Positions 22,307 to 34,909 of a stretch of 64,000 nucleotides of DNA are shown in pieces; within the stretch, counting starts at the first letter, position 1, and the number at the start of each line of letters is the position of its first letter. Source of the stretch: Litoditis marina (taxonomy: Eukaryota; Nematoda; Chromadorea; Rhabditida; Rhabditidae). The position numbers and the translations under genes are program-made. The notes under the pieces were generated by a model. It saw only the letters and a list, made by a program, of their open reading frames with translations. It had not been told where the DNA came from and did not search any database. The stretch covers positions 35,673,279 through 35,737,278 of the forward strand of contig OZ038434.1 in NCBI GenBank assembly GCA_964036275.1, written 5' to 3'.

Positions 22307-25300
22307 ATGTTTCTGAAACTCAGTTTTGTTTTCGTTTCGATTCCCTCAATCTTTGCCGCATGTCCGAGTGGAACTTACTACGATTCTGGATCAAATAGGT
22401 TAGTCTACATTTCGTGCGACAACATATGAAAAGACACAAAAACAATAGTTTCAAGCAAAAAAATGTCGAATTTGGAATGTAATCCAGTGATAATATAGAA
22501 TTCACTCTGTCTTTGTGGTATGATCATGCTGCTGTTCGTTGGAATTTTTTTAATATACGGTGTGTATCAAAATCAAACCACAACGAAAATTTGGCACACT
22601 TTCTATGAATGTACTTTGTAGATGTTTCAAGTTTGTCATCGAAAGACTGACATTTTTCTCGGCGGAACAAAGTTGTGCGAGTGAAGGAGGACATCTTGTT
22701 TCAATTAACAACGCATTCGAAAATGCACTCATATCAGGTGGGATGACAACTTAACAAAATTATATATTCATTTAACTGTAATCATATTCTGATGGTACTG
22801 GTTCGGAGTTTGATGATTATGTATTTTTCTATCTTTCTCTCTCATCTGTATGTCAGAAACGTTGGGAAATGTTCATGGACTTAAATTGTTGTGCTTCAGA
22901 GCAATTTTATCGGAAATACAAATTAAGTTTGTATTAAGAGACGGCTCGATCAATTTTCGGGGACACGACAAACTTTTGGATTGGTGCAAATCTTCTAATG
23001 TCATCACAATGGAGCTACACCGATAATACGACCTTCTCATTCAGCAACTGGGCTCCAAGTTCGTTTTGCGGTATTTAATTTGGTACTCTTTCCAAATTCT
23101 AGCCAACTGACCAGCCTTTTTCGTAGCCGTCTTGACGAGAGAGTGCTCAGGTCGGAGAGACGCAGACTGTCTTAGCCAGTATACGGCCTCTTGATCTGCG
23201 TGCTTCGTCGTTTTTGTAGCTGGGCAATTGCAGAACGCCAGCGCTGATGGGGCTGTGTTTGTGTGTTTCTCGCGTTGCACATCTGATGCACATCTCATCA
23301 AAAAATTTTCTTCATGTATTGGGAATATTTATGACTGACTTGTTGTTTAAAATCAACAACACCACATTTTGCTTGCTTCGACAAGTGAAAACTATAGTGA
23401 ACAACACATTATCGTATCAGTCTCCAAAACTGAATAAAACATTTTTTGCATACATACTTTTCCCTTTTGCTCGAAGTATACTACAAAACATTAATCCGAA
23501 AGAAATCAGACCATTTTTTGCTGTTTCAGGTCAACCGTCTACACTGTGTGCATATCAGTTTGCGTATGTAGAGACCTCAAACGGTCTATGGTCGTGAGTA
23601 ACTTTTTGTCAACTTCATCTTAACCTGAAATTTCATCGATCTCTCGAGCAGTAGTTTGAAAAAAGTATTTATTGTTGGAAACCATATAGCCATGTGTTAA
23701 ACTCATAAGAGAGTTAGTTATCGCTTTACCCATCGAGAATTTGACAGAGAGTCAATAAAGTTCTAGGGAACTTTCACTGTGTTGAAGTTTTCCGAAAACT
23801 AGGAACTTCCGTAAGAGGTTTGTCCCCTTATCACAACACTTGAATGACAGAACTTCTTGAAACATTTTTGTTAACTCCAATAAACAGTATTTCAAAAATC
23901 TTGGCACCATGCCCAAAGTTTCAGAGCAAACGAAACGAACAACATATTACTACAAACATGTGGTTGGCATATTTTTATCGATAGAAATATTTTCCAGGAC
24001 CGCTGACCGCAGACTGAAGCCGTATGTTTGTTCGGTTTCCCAAATTCCTATTCAGACAACACCAGCTGCATGCACAACGCAAAAACCAACCACATGCCCT
24101 GCACCAAAACGTTAGTGCGAGAATGATGCCCTATGCGATACAGGCTCAAATGAACACTCTCATTCCAATAGGCCTGTCTTGACTTTGTACAAACGACTAG
24201 CGCAAATGCGTAGTTTTGATTCAAATGCGTAGTTTTGACTCTCCATCTGCTCACTGATGATTCTTTATCACTCGCCTAACAAAAATGAACCGATTTGGCT
24301 ATTCATCTTCTTTGATGGGATAATTTATACTGTACTAGCTTGAACACTTCTAAAAACTATCTGAAAACTAGTTTGGAGACAGGATGGGATATGGCATATG
24401 GGAGAATATGAACATGGATGTATATTTGATTTATCAGCAATTTTCAGCTCTACCTGGTCACTGTGAAAGTGGCTGGACATACTTTGATCAAACTGACGCT
24501 TGCTACAAGGTGTGTTTAGTTCTGAGAAGAACGGTTTTATTTTGATGTTTTTGTTGCTGCAAGGTACGAAAAACAAATCGCAAAACTACTCTTTTCATGC
24601 CGATATAAGATGTATAAATGTTGGCTTTGACGTTACGTGACTTCAAGAAATATGCAACACAAGAGCAAGAGACGGACACCTGATGTAGTTTGAACTAACG
24701 ACAAAATGTATTCTGACTAGAGTTGAATTATATTTCATTATTTTCGAGTTCCGCATCAAACTTGAATGTTGAGTTGATTGTTGTATGGAGCATTGGTTTT
24801 GAAAATTAATTGTGTGTGCGCAGGTTTTATTAGATGAGAACTTCGACCACGCCGAGGCCACATGTATGGCAGCGGAAGCTCATCTTGCCTCGGTTCACAG
24901 TCAGGCCGAGGACAATTTTCTCACAGTTGAGTATCTCCAATTGTGGGAAGATAGTTTTTCTGCAATTTCATATTTTCGGGTTGGTCAGAGAGCAAACTAA
25001 AAGATAGTAATACGATATAGTTTTTCTTTGATGTTCCAATACACAAACGCCAATATTGTTCTGGAAAGCTGAGAAGTGTCGAGCTTGATAAACTCTATGA
25101 CATTCATGTTCCACCTTCATTCCTTTGAACCACTAAAAGCAAAGTTCCATTTTTGTTACAGATCTTTCATCATCAGGACTTAACGTCACATGGACGCAAT
25201 TGACTTGGTCGGGACTTCGAAAGGCGAACTATGTTTGGACCTGGACTGACAACTCGCCGGTAAGTAGACCAATGAACTAGCAGCAAACCAAACAAGCGAC

Positions 25301-26173
25301 TTAGTGTATTAGAAAACACAAATATACATGAGTAATAGAGCGGAAACAACAATTCTGATGTGAAAAGAGCTAGTTCACCGGAAGACAAAGACCGTCTTTA
25401 TTAATAGACTTTCCGTCACAAGTTTTGTTTAACTTTTCGGGTTAAATATTCTCGTATTCTCAACCAGCCGCAAATGGACAGAGCTGGAAGTGACGAAAAT
25501 CAAACGTTCCTGCATCCAACATCTAAGCACTTATTTGCCACATTTTCCGTTGTATACATTATACTCCATTCTTTATTCTATGCATTTTTTAGGTCGATTA
25601 CATCAATTGGCTACCAAACCTGCCCCATAACGACCAGCCACAGAACTGCATGCAGGTGATAACTGTGACTAAAACTGCAAAGAGTTTGATTTCGGATGCT
25701 ATAAATATTTTGAGATCATACAAAAAGATTATCCAAAGCTCGTGACCACCCTGTATTGAACTGAGTTTTTAACAAAATCTACGCTTTATTCACAAGTCAG
25801 TATCAAATGGTTTGATTTTGTAGTTGAACCGTACACGAGGTAGTATGATGGAATATTTATTGTGGCGACGTATCGTGTACGGTTCAACTACAAAATCAAA
25901 CCATATACACAACAATGCCGAGGTTCAAAGAAAGCAGGACTTGGAGAATACTCAGTATCAAATGTTCAAACCGTGTTCTACCTAAACGACAATTCCTACC
26001 ATCCTCATTCATGTTGTTTTTCACTCAATTTTTTTTATAAAATTCTGACATTTCAGTTGATAACGGATCACATCCTAGGTGGAAACCCTGCAGGAGTATT
26101 ACGAAAATGGAACGAAATCGATTGCTTCGAAACAATGCGAGCCTTCATCTGCAAGAAAGCTGCTCTCCACTGA
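22307..26173 (+). CDS. Secreted two-domain C-type lectin-like protein (gene 2, damaged junction)
   Basis: Ten exons as in gene 1: 22307-22398, 22622-22737, 22939-23058, 23530-23593, 23998-24110, 24448-24509, 24824-24926, 25162-25259, 25593-25655, 26057-26173; about 315 residues if all join. Signal peptide MFLKLSFVFVSIPSIFA; domain 1 CPSGTYYDSGSNRCFKF to YVC; Thr/Pro/Cys linker; domain 2 CESGWTYF to FICKKAALH. Oddities: the exon 7 end reads CTCACAGTTGAGT where paralogues have ACAGGT, so using the available GT drops one base and shifts frame. The exon 3 acceptor is TTAAG rather than TTCAG. The gene lies 262 bases behind gene 1 with acceptor CTTTGTAG one base before the ATG, so joint transcription with trans-splicing is possible. 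It may be a recent pseudogene, or a base may be missing from the sequence. Confidence 0.8.
25807..25904. repeat. Perfect 32-base inverted repeat (intron 9 of gene 2)
   Basis: Arms 25807-25838 and 25873-25904 are exact reverse complements around a 34-base loop. The outer part contains TTTGATTTTGTAGTTGAACC, related to the TGTAGTTTGATC motif found all over the window. Candidate small fold-back element or hairpin RNA. Confidence 0.8.
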
Positions 26174-26949
26174 GCATCAAAGTTTATTGGTGATCTAGAA
26201 CAATATTGTTTAGCTATTACAAGACATAACATGTCGCATTGTATGTTACTAATGCGACACGTTGTCATACTGGGTTACGATACCCAACATTACTTCAGAA
26301 CTTTCGGGTCAATATGTGCTCTCGTTTTGATAAACAATTTGAAAGTTGAAATATCACTATTTGGATACATTTCCATGGTTACAGAGACGTTTTGAGTACG
26401 AACCACGTATGCTGGAACACTCTGGCACATATATCCCATCCTGCGTCTCTTCTTTTACGCACTATTTCGCGACACTCGTAATCCCGGTTGGACTGATGAC
26501 CAGAAAAACAGTCTATGTTCGAGTTTACGCAGATTGCGAAAGAGAGATGTTCATAAATATGATCTCTGATTTCCTACTATACATTTTCGATCTGGACAAA
26601 CCCGCTTGAGACGGTTGACCTGTTCTCTTTGTCAATGTAGTTTGCATCCGCTGTTTTTATCGAGCAGTAACGAATTTTGATGCAAGTACAATTTGCCGAT
26701 AAAGAATGCAAGATCATGATGTTGTGGTCTTAGAAGTATGTTGCTTCGCTTCATTTCTTTTCCCTACTAGTTTGTCAGATCAGTTCATAATCACGTGAAA
26801 CACACTGAATCTGAAAATGAGCAAATGCAAATGTTCATTTATACGCGTTTCTTCTCGCCTGACGTGACTGTTCCATGCAATTCAAGCTTGTAACACATCC
26901 CAACTGAGTTCCCACATATTTGTTCGGAGTAAACTCAAGAGTGAATTAA
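26174..26949. other. Intergenic between lectin genes 2 and 3
   Basis: Most of this stretch shows no recognisable feature. A frame at 26346-26609 lacks an ATG near its start and has no recognisable domain or splice context, so it is not called. CATAATCACGTGAAACACACTG near 26790 looks like a fragment of the dispersed CACGTGA repeat. Confidence 0.5.
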
Positions 26950-27414
26950 GTCATGATGATAAGATATCAGCTGGCGGCAATAGATGTAACTTCATGGCTG
27001 TTACGAAGGGGTTTTAAAGAGTTTTCCCGACTAATAAAACAGTGTGTATTCACTTTCATAGATAAAAACGTTTGCGTGTCTCATCATAAAGTATAATATT
27101 CAACACGTGGCGCTCACAACAATTGTTGGTTCAGTTAAATAACCTCCGATATAGTCTTCAATGATACAATGGCAATGAAATCGAATATATATTGGCTAAA
27201 CCTTAATACTATCTTGTCATTTGAGAATTTCAGTTCATTCATGCACTTTCGTTTGAGCAAACAACAAAGTTCGAAAAAGCGCGTGCTTTCAGTTCGACTT
27301 TCGCATTGGAAAAATAATTTTATTTTCTAAATAAATATTTTTTACCTTTTCCACTTGTTTACCTGTGAAATTACTGTACTGATATATAAATATTTAGAAT
27401 AAACGTCTTTTTGG
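26950..27414 (+). promoter_or_regulatory. Upstream region of lectin gene 3, conserved with gene 1
   Basis: Matches the upstream region of gene 1 in ordered blocks (TAATAAAACAG, ATAGATAAAAA, TGGCGCTCACAA, TTCGAAAAAG). In addition it has a TGATAAG at about 26957, a strong GATA-factor type site. Genes 2 and 4 lack this arrangement. Intestinal control by a GATA factor is inference. Confidence 0.5.
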
Positions 27415-30400
27415 ATGCTCTTCAAACTCAGATTCCTTGTTTTGATTCCCGCAGTTTTTGCCTCATGCCCAAGTGGATCTTACTATGATTCTGGATCTAA
27501 CATGTGAGTTTCAATATGGAAATGTACGACTTTTTCAAAAGCTGCAACATTGCAGTACGAAATGAGTTTGTGTGAACCCATCTCTTCTAGGGTTGATAAT
27601 CTAAGTTAAAAACGTCATGCTTTCAAGTATTCGCGCTTTTGGATTTCGAGAAAATCTAGTTTTCTAGTTCCAACAACAGAAACGTTCGAGTTCTCGAAGT
27701 TCGTGTCGGGTTAGAATAGAATAGAATAGAATGTTTATTCGCGATTGAACACGTGTCTTTCCACATTGGTATATGTGTTACGAGTTGAACATTAAATTAA
27801 CTATTTATCATAGAAAAATTCACAGATGCTACAAGTTTGTTGCCGAGAGGTTGACGTTTTTATCGGCCGAACGAAGTTGCGTAGCTGCAGGAGGCCACCT
27901 GACTTCATTGAGCAATGCCTTCGAGAACGCACTTGTTGCGGGTGAGATGTTACTTTTAAGCTCAATTTCAGATTTGAAATCTCAAAACAGACAGCTTAAT
28001 ATTATTCATTCACAATAACGTTAAGATTCCACTCCAATCGAATGAATGAAAATGAAAGTAAGACATAAGTTGGTATAGTTCATTCCACGAAACAATGTAC
28101 CTCTACAAAAGCAAAACAGATTCAAGTAAGCGACTAGTCTGGGTCACATGCGACGCGGTAATGCGTGCGCCGATTTTAATTGAATTACAACATTATTCAA
28201 TAAACGTTATTTTTCCGGTTTTTTTTTCAAACCTATCGTTCATATTTAGAGTGTTTAATAATCAACTGATGCACTTTTGCTATTATGATAAGTTTTGTAT
28301 GAATAAATCAGGAGAGTAGAAAATAATTGTAGCGAATTAACTTTATTGTTATCTTTTATAAACTAACCCCCTGAAGCTTTCAGAATCACTCACGTTCGGT
28401 TGAGAAGGGGTTGTGTTAAAGTATAGTTGTTCAATTGATCTCTAAGTACTATTTTGATGGTCTAATCTTCAAGTGATATAATTCTGATCATATCAGGCAT
28501 GCGATCTAGAGCCAGCTGTAAGAGAGAGCTATTTTGTTTTCCATCATGGTCCCCTATGGTCATGCGCTAATGGCGCCTTGACGCCTGCAGCTTGCGGGTT
28601 CGGTCCCTCCCTGAGCCTTATTTCTGATTCAAGTCTACATCTTGGATATTTACCAACCTCGTCGCTCCGCCCACATAAATGTACTGTGATAGAGAGCTAT
28701 TATTTGGTGAAACGAACTATATTTGCCCTGCAAGTTTGCTCTTCAGCAACAAAGCCTGCAGACTGCTGAGTTACGCAATGCGGGCTGAGCGGTTATTGGT
28801 CAATTGCCGGCAAAGAACTTTTCATGTTTCTGTTCTAAACATGACTTCATTACCGAAATGAAAAAGATACATACTTGAGGTCACCTATTCATCTTGCAGT
28901 CAAAGAAAATTGAGATTTGTCATGCTATTGAAACTGTTCTTACTAGAATTTTCAGGAGCCGCTGTGTATTTCCCACTCTAGCTGAGATCTAATGCAATTT
29001 TACTTTAATAGTCCCCATTATGGTTTCAAATTGCTCATAATACCTTCGCTTCATTCCCCTCACCATTTTCCACCCGAGTTTTGCATCAAATCATGACATG
29101 ATGTTGTTTTCAGAAACAGCTCGATCTATTTTTGGAAGCGAGCCTTACTTTTGGATCGGTGCAAACCTTTTATTGTCATCAAAATGGAGCTGGACCGATG
29201 ATAAGACCTTCTCTTTCAGCAATTGGGCTCCAAGTTTGTTTGTTTTCTCCTTCAACGCAACACGTTCAATTTCTGACCCTCAGACAATTCTAAGCCAATT
29301 GACCAGCCTGTTTTCTAGCGGGCTCGACAGAAGATTGAATAGGTCAGAGAGACGCAGACTGTCCTCGTCGACTTTCCTGCTCTCTCGCTCTTGTAGCTGA
29401 CCGAGCGCAAAACCATGAATAGTTCTGAGCAGCACACCGACGAGAAACGTACCTAAACTACGGGTACCTCATAAAAAGTCTCAAAGTGGAGTACTAGCTG
29501 AATTTTTTCTCAATATTCCAGGTGAACCAAACCCGACATGTGCTCACCAGTGTACGTTCGTATACACAGATAGCAGTCTTTGGGGGTGAGTTGTTTTTCG
29601 AATTCCGTTGTATTTATCTATTGAACACATAATTTCGAATACTGTATCAAACAACGACTGCTGCTGGAGAAAAAGTCTCGTTCTTCTATTCATACATTTC
29701 ATTGTTTGTGAGGTTTGTGTGTAAACTGAATTAACAACTGTAGGGTCTGATTCTCAAAACCTCCCTTTCCAATGTCCATTATACCATTACCCCATTTTGA
29801 AGACTCAATGTCCAAATACCTCGTTTCTGTTACCGTTCATGGCTTATTCTCAAAAACGTTAATAACAGTGCAACAGTCATAAAGTGCAAGACAAAGAGGT
29901 GAAAGAGTGAGTACAAAAGGTTGTAGTTGAAACTATCATGAATTTCGAGTGTGTACGATAGAAATATTAGTGAGAATGGTGTGAGCTACAAACTTCCAAA
30001 AATTTGTTTCCAGGACCGATGACTGTAGCAGACTCTTACCCTATGTGTGCTCGGTTCCTCCAATTTCTATGGAAACAACACCAACACCAGCAACAACATC
30101 GTCTACATGTACAACACAAGCACCAACAAAATGCCCTACTCCGAAACGTTGGTGCTTTGGAGCGTAATTCAGTATTACCTGTAGTATTATTCAGACAGTT
30201 CCCAGCCATGCGGCCAACCAGTTTTGTAGCGAGAGCGAGAATGTATGTAGTTGATAGAGACGCAGAGTATCTTATCCTGCTGCGGTCTCATTGACTTCGA
30301 TGCGCTCTCGCTTTTGTAGCTGTGCAGTTGCAAAACATGGCGCTAATCGTTCTGAGCACCGCAATGTGCGCCACTGTATGATAGATTTTGACAACAAACG

Positions 30401-33400
30401 GGACCAAACCACAAAAACAGCGCGATATGGCTATACAGTGTACGCTGGCCTCAAAAAAAACAAAGCCACTAGTCAAACTGAAAATTCAATTAGTAAAAAG
30501 TGGGGGAACCAACAAATGTGTGAGTTGTGTTTGGTTCGACCTCGATATCAGCAAAAAGTAAACAATACGAATTGCTGTGATACTGTAGCAGAAGTACTCT
30601 GCAAAAATAGAACAATACAAATTTTGTACAATGATTCACGAAGCCCGCATGATATTTCAGAAAATGCCGAAGGGTATTTCATGTGTACTTTGACGACATG
30701 CGTTGTGAACCATTGTGCAAAATTTGTATTGTTCTATTTTTGCAGAGTACTTCTGCTACAGTATCACAGCAAGTCGTATCGTTCACTTTCTGCTGATATC
30801 GAGGTCGCACCAAACACAACTCACACATTTGTTGGTTCCCCCACTTTTTACTAATTGTCCTTTTTTTGCTAGTTGTACTCCTACAACTTCATATGTTGCC
30901 TATTCACAGAGTGGATCTTGTGATATTATTATGGAAATCTCAGTTTTGTGTGTGCACTAAGCCGAATGCAGACCATAACATTGCTGGTGTTGTAATATAA
31001 CGCAAGCTACTGGCTCTGTGACTATCAACAACTGAACAAAAACGCTAAACATTCCGATTGACATGTACACCGCTTTTAGCGGCGATAAGCGAACGGGATT
31101 GGCGCCATTGACAAATCTACAATTAGAGACACCAACTCACTTACAATATAGCCATTATTTCCAATACCGCATCAAAAACCTTCATGTTGAAACTTTTATT
31201 CATTCCTGCGCCAATTGGCACACGCGTCTGGCGCCAGAACGAAACGAAATTTTCGCAATATTCAAACTATTCAATTGTCAGTTTCGTGTGTTTTTGTTTT
31301 GGCGCCATTTGGCGTCTGTTCCGAGCCAGAACATAAAATTCGATTTTGAATTTGTGGATCTATATTTCACATTGGAATATTCAATATCTGTTAACTTGAA
31401 ACAGTTTGATTGACGACAACTGATATTTTTCCAACTTTGGCGCCAATTGGCGCCAGCGCACAGTGCCAACAAAACGTTTTGATTTTCAGATTGAGCATCT
31501 TACTTGCCATGTGATAGTTATTTAGTGTACCGAATTTCAAACGATTCCATTAACGCTGTCGTGAGTTTGGGTTTTGGCGCCATCTGGCGCCTGGATCGAG
31601 CGCCAGAAGGAAAATTTCAGTTTTGAGAAAAGACTTTCACACTTCCCACCAAATTATTCAATTTAAATTAGTGTTCAACATTTTAGTTGACGATAAAAAG
31701 TGTTTTGCCGTTTTTGGCGCCTAGTGGCGCCAGCGCCGGGCGCCAATGATGATGTATCCATCTCATATTCGGCGCGAAGGACTAACTTTTGCATTATAAC
31801 TCATGTTTAAAATTTCAGCTAAATCGGTTCGGTAGTTTTTCCAATAGTGGTTTTTGGCGCCTATTGGCGCCCGCGCCCGGCGCCAATGAGGAGCTATACA
31901 TCTCATATTTGGCGCGACGGGCTAAATTTTGCATTAGAACGCATGTTTCAAATTTCAGCTAAATCGGTTCTATAGTTTTTCCAATAGTAGTTTTTGGCGC
32001 CTATTGGCGCCCGCGCCCGGCGCCAGAGATTGGATATACAATTTATACTTGGTGCGACGAGCTAACTTTTTCCATAGAATAGATGTTCCAAATTTCAGCC
32101 AAATTGATTGAGTATTTTTTCCACTACGATGCGGACAGAATTCTGTGAGGGTGGAGGGACGAGGGACGAGTGACGAGGGACGAATTACGGCGAAACTTTT
32201 CAACAACGACACGAAACCATAACTCAGGCGAAAATGATTCGACTTGGCTGAAATTTTCACACAATGTTCAATTCGTGATTCTCTAACGTTCTCTCTTTTA
32301 AGTTTATATTTTTATTTTTTTTAAATTATATTTGAAGCTTTTTGTTACATAAAAGAAAAAAACGAGTCCGCAATGGCCAAACCAAAGACAACTCACGCAG
32401 AGCGCTTCGCGCTCCGCTGACAATCCCCATTGAGGCTCGAAGTGCCTACGAACCCGATGTTCCGGTATTAAATAAAGTAAATTTTCGACACTTCACAGTT
32501 CCCAAAAATTTTAACTCATCATTGGAAGGAGCTCTCTTTTCACCACAGAAGAAGATAACATATTGATAGTGTTCTCAGAAACAATGTTTTACAGCTCATC
32601 CTGGCTACTGTGGTGTGGGCTGGACGTACTTGGACACTACTGATTCGTGCTACAGAGTAAGCCTTTCTCACGAAACCGTACTGTTGAAAACATCAGAAAA
32701 TTCTGTTAACAGGAATTCAACTTTGTTATAAAGAGCTTTTTCGAAACATATGTGTTTGCTCTAAAAATTCATTCGCAGCTTTTGGCACGTTGCCAACGAG
32801 TCTATTAGGGAAAATGAGAGAATTTCCATGTTCGGTTATGCGTTTTCCTACACAACTGCGATTCGAACACGTTTGCTCCCAATTCAAAAAATTGTTTGAG
32901 ATTACGTGTCATGATTCACTCATTTACATGCCAACCTGTGAGAGCATAATTTTTTCATCAAAGACTGTGAATGGTAAAATCGACACAGTAATGCTGAGCA
33001 ATACTAGGCGAGCTTTCAGCTGCAGTTAGGAAAATTTGTAGATCCCAGATACGTAGAAGAGTCGGCTGCTTGCTGAAGTTTCCATAAAATACCCGTACGC
33101 TGTGTAAAACGATCCGATGCATCCTATACCATATCACAGTTTAGGTGTTAGGTTTCAACTACCTGTTTGAGACCGCAGAAGCCAAATGTGTGAATCTTGG
33201 TGCTCATCTAGCATCAATTCACAGTTGGAGAGAAAACTCCTTTCTCAGAGGTATTTCATCACTTAAAGTTCCTTCTACTAAGCAATTAAAATTGTAAATG
33301 ATCACTGCCTCGTAACGAAGCGACGTTAAAGAATAAATATGAAATATGAAATATGAATATGAACTGACCCTGTCACTCATTACTGGAACGGGTTTTTGGA

Positions 33401-34909
33401 ACAAGATTCATTGCAATAAGAACAGAGACGTACTTATCCTGGCTTCATACTTATAAAACTCAGTTTTATCAAAAACCAAGCCATTGCAATGGTCGTTTGA
33501 GCAGATGAGATACATGTATTTTCAGATATTTCCACCACTGGACTGACGCTAAAGTACCAAGACTCGGTTTGGCTGGGACTCCAAAAACTGAACAATGAGT
33601 GGGAGTGGACTGACCATTCGCCAGTAAGTAGAGCCAAGTCGAAATATCGATGCTAATCCATCAACCAGTCAAACTAAATATGTAATGCACGTTAACGTTT
33701 CATACCAATGCGAATGATTTTCCACGTATCACCTAGAATAGAATAGAACATTTGTTGAATTACAAGTCAAAAGTTGAATACAACAGAAATCAAAAAGACT
33801 GTTTAATGTGTTCAGTTTCTACGTACAGTCTCAAGTTTTGATTGAGTGAACCTCAAGACCATCGGAGTGATAGTTTTGCAGAGGAGAATCGATGTACTTC
33901 TGATTAGATTATATGTTCAATCGTACAGTTTAAATCTACCAGCATCGAACAACTGCGTTTTCTACTTGATATTCCTGGGTTTCATCAAATTTTCCAGTCT
34001 ACGTTCTCTCCAAATTCTACCACAGCTGGTCATACTTCATTCATTATTAAACGTAATCAGGTAACGCACTAAATTGGAATTTTGTGAGATTTTCATCACA
34101 TTTTCCGATACTCATCTCAGGTTGACTTCTTCGACTGGGGATCTTACTCGCCGAACAATAACGGTGGACACCAGAACTGCGTAATAGTGAGTATGACAAG
34201 GTCGAGAAGAATGTCATCAAAATAGCATTCGTTCTCTTTTTGTATTTGTTTTCATTCGTCCTTTTGAAGCAAAGCTGTATGGTGCAATCGAAAAAGTTAA
34301 AAAGATGAGAAGTTTATTATAGAGTATGTTGAATAGCATACAGTATAAATATAAAAATGAGGTTCAGCTACTATGTACTTTCTCATTGAAGAGTATTCGT
34401 TTTTGTTATTGATTAACTCAGGTATACCCCGTTTCGGCGTTTCTGCTTTACGATGTGTATAGTCATGTCGCACCATCTTGTTGGTTGCAATTTGCTTCCG
34501 TTGCTTTTCATTGAAATTCGCGAGTGGGTGACGATTAAGCTCAAACGCGTTAAGCTACCACTTATAACACAAAGTAAAACATCATCAGAGAGTTTAAAAT
34601 GTCACAATGGATAGTTTATGTGAATAAACTATGTTTGGTGAAGTTTGGAGAAAAACTATACATACCGTTTTTAATAGGAGATATGCGCTCAATATGTTTA
34701 AGTTTAATCGTCACCCACTCTATTCGCAACTCATTGGCTCATTGCGCTACCGGTGTTTAAACTACAACAGCCATGATCATCACCTTCATCCCTTCTTTCA
34801 GATGATGCCCGATACTGCAGATACAGCCAATCAAAGAGGCACATGGAATGATATAGAGTGTTCCAAGCTTATGAGGGCATTCATTTGCAAGAAAGCTGCG
34901 TTTCACTGA
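27415..34909 (+). CDS. Secreted two-domain C-type lectin-like protein (gene 3)
   Basis: Ten exons: 27415-27503, 27826-27941, 29114-29233, 29522-29585, 30014-30147, 32595-32656, 33145-33250, 33526-33623, 34121-34186, 34802-34909; 320 residues in one frame. Signal peptide MLFKLRFLVLIPAVFAS, domain 1 CPSGSYYDSGSNMCYKF, GGHLTSLSNAFEN, YFWIGANLL, WSWTDDK, YVC. The linker is longer than in the paralogues and Thr-rich. Domain 2 is CGVGWTYL, AHLASIHSWREN, NEWEWTDHSP, HQNC, FICKKAAFH. Domain 1 alone among the four genes keeps an EPN triplet (WAPSEPNPTC) followed by W-G-T-D-D-C, close to the EPN/WND calcium-sugar signature, so it is the best candidate for true carbohydrate binding. A polyadenylation signal AATAAA lies at 34992. 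Confidence 0.9.
27711..27775 (-). mobile_element. Retroposon-like tail with pentamer repeat (copy 1)
   Basis: Read on the minus strand: AAAGACACGTGTTCAATCGC, GAATAAACATTCTATTC and a run of TTCTA pentamers. The same end occurs at 53284 and 59690. The AATAAA just before a simple-repeat tail suggests the 3' end of a short retroposon. Confidence 0.5.
30489..30856. mobile_element. Fold-back element with about 150-base arms (intron 5 of gene 3)
   Basis: The ends are AATTAGTAAAAAGTGGGGGA and its complement. Arms pair through ACCTCGATATCAGC and GATACTGTAGCAGAAGTACT to a centre of about 60 bases. It belongs to the same family as 17290-17801 by its AAAAAGTGGGGG ends. No transposase frame. Confidence 0.8.
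31430..32120 (+). repeat. About 138-base tandem repeats with paired GGCGCC (intron 5 of gene 3)
   Basis: A dyad of the form TTTTTGGCGCCTATTGGCGCC followed by CGGCGCCA recurs near 31437, 31573, 31713, 31855 and 31993. AAATTTCAGCTAAATCGGTT lies between the later copies. Looser TGGCGCCA sites occur from 31090. TTTGGCGC resembles the E2F core, though here it is part of a satellite. Confidence 0.8.

Noticed and set aside
26346..26609. 87-codon frame between lectin genes 2 and 3
   Set aside because: Starts at TTG, no recognised domain and no splice context.
28540..28620. tRNA-like segment with GGGTTCGGTCCC
   Set aside because: Only a B-box-like core is clear; no acceptor stem or anticodon arm could be drawn.
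30291..30854. 187-codon frame in intron 5 of lectin gene 3
   Set aside because: Runs through the arms of a fold-back element and has no domain.
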